A stretch of 33,402 bases of DNA. Source: DASTBU01 sp035711845 (GTDB lineage Bacteria; Acidobacteriota; Vicinamibacteria; Vicinamibacterales; 2-12-FULL-66-21). The notes beneath the pieces were generated by a model. It was not told where the DNA came from, ran no database searches, and saw only the letters and a list, made by a program, of their open reading frames with translations. Numbering within the stretch: position 1 is the stretch's first letter; every line of letters begins with the position of its first letter. The stretch is taken from contig DASTBU010000135.1 in the NCBI GenBank assembly GCA_035711845.1, positions 1-33,402 of the forward strand. The letters run 5' to 3'. The position numbers and the translations under genes are program-made. Shown piece after piece: positions 33,164 through 33,402 of the stretch.

Positions 33164-33402
33164 ATGCCGTTTCGAGCCCGCGCCGCGCTGCTCTCGCTTC
33201 ACCTCACCTGGTTCGCCCTCGCGGCGCCAGGGGCCCAGTCCGCGATCACAACGCCGAAGGCCCACCTCGGTTTCAGCTTCGGCGACGACTATCAGCTGGC
33301 CAACTACAGCCAGATAGCCGACTACTGGCGCAGGCTGGACGCGGAATCGGACCGCATGGTCCTCCAGGAGATCGGCCGGACGGCCGAAAACCGTCCGCAG
33401 CT
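33164..33402 (+). CDS. M14 family zinc carboxypeptidase (5' part, truncated by window end)
   Basis: The first 79 codons of a secreted protein run to the window edge. Translation gives a signal peptide of about 25 residues, then TPKAHLGFSFGDDYQLANYSQIADYWRRLDAESDRM. This pattern (GFxxGDDYxLAxY, YWxxLxxESDRM) is characteristic of the Acidobacteriota M14 metallocarboxypeptidases that remove C-terminal residues in the periplasm. The Zn-binding HxxE and later motifs lie beyond the window, so activity cannot be judged. The call rests on this N-terminal signature. The ATG at 33164 follows the oxoamine synthase stop by 47 nt. Confidence 0.8.
   Translation, partial: MPFRARAALLSLHLTWFALAAPGAQSAITTPKAHLGFSFGDDYQLANYSQIADYWRRLDAESDRMVLQEIGRTAENRPQ

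Overview
The window is a high-GC bacterial chromosome segment, most likely from an Acidobacteriota of the Vicinamibacteria type. This is inferred from gene content rather than a marker gene. The clues are a PadR regulator overlapping a giant FtsX/MacB permease of the 'acidobacterial duplicated orphan permease' type, a Ser/Thr kinase fused to TolB-like and TPR regions, a DUF6526-like protein, and Tat-exported Gfo/Idh/MocA and TIM-barrel proteins. There are also many secreted peptidases. I see no rRNA, tRNA, CRISPR array, prophage or transposase gene.

Layout. 1-3283 (minus): apbE followed by a DPP-IV-like S9 peptidase. 3274-7534 (plus): a SUMF1-like protein, a Tat Gfo/Idh/MocA oxidoreductase, a hydroxypyruvate-isomerase-like TIM barrel, a small DUF6526-like membrane protein and a PlsC-like acyltransferase. 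7725-10510 (minus): a CocE/NonD hydrolase and a DinB-fold protein. 10930-16462 (minus): kinase, then a heptamer array, then PadR and the ADOP permease. 16573-22147 (minus): a lipoprotein phosphodiesterase, two FtsX-type permeases, an ATPase and an AttH/CrtC-like protein, i.e. an AttEFGH-like ABC system. 22218-24867 (minus): feoA, feoB and a FeoB-associated Cys-rich protein behind a Fur-like palindrome. 25046-28215 (minus): a HemN/HemW-type radical SAM protein, a flavoprotein with the halogenase WxWxIP motif and a 4HBT thioesterase. 28349-29233 (minus): a PRC-barrel protein and a seven-iron ferredoxin. 29678-31403 (minus): a Thr/Lys-rich secreted protein overlapping an outer-membrane barrel-like protein. 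31872-33402 (plus): an alpha-oxoamine synthase and the start of an M14 carboxypeptidase.

The intergenic DNA is the most unusual part. At least nine gaps carry short degenerate tandem repeats. Most have a period near 7 nt, but each gap uses a different word (GTGCGAC, CTCGGGG, GGTTCAA, CTTCAGC, TTTCCAG and others). One array, 19911-20236, sits between two ABC permease genes and folds back on itself through 33-nt perfect arms. Another, 13935-14079, is a strongly G-rich heptamer array. A third, 31580-31697, has an exact 17-nt period and ends in a palindrome. They resemble in form, not sequence, the heptameric STRR repeats of cyanobacteria.

Functionally the region combines envelope and secretion work (ABC exporters, peptidases, outer-membrane protein), ferrous iron uptake, and a three-gene redox/thioester operon that may make an uncharacterised small molecule. 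The best candidates for undescribed biology are the AttH protein with a permease-like membrane anchor in an AttEFGH-type operon, the radical SAM/halogenase-like/thioesterase operon, and the heptamer arrays.
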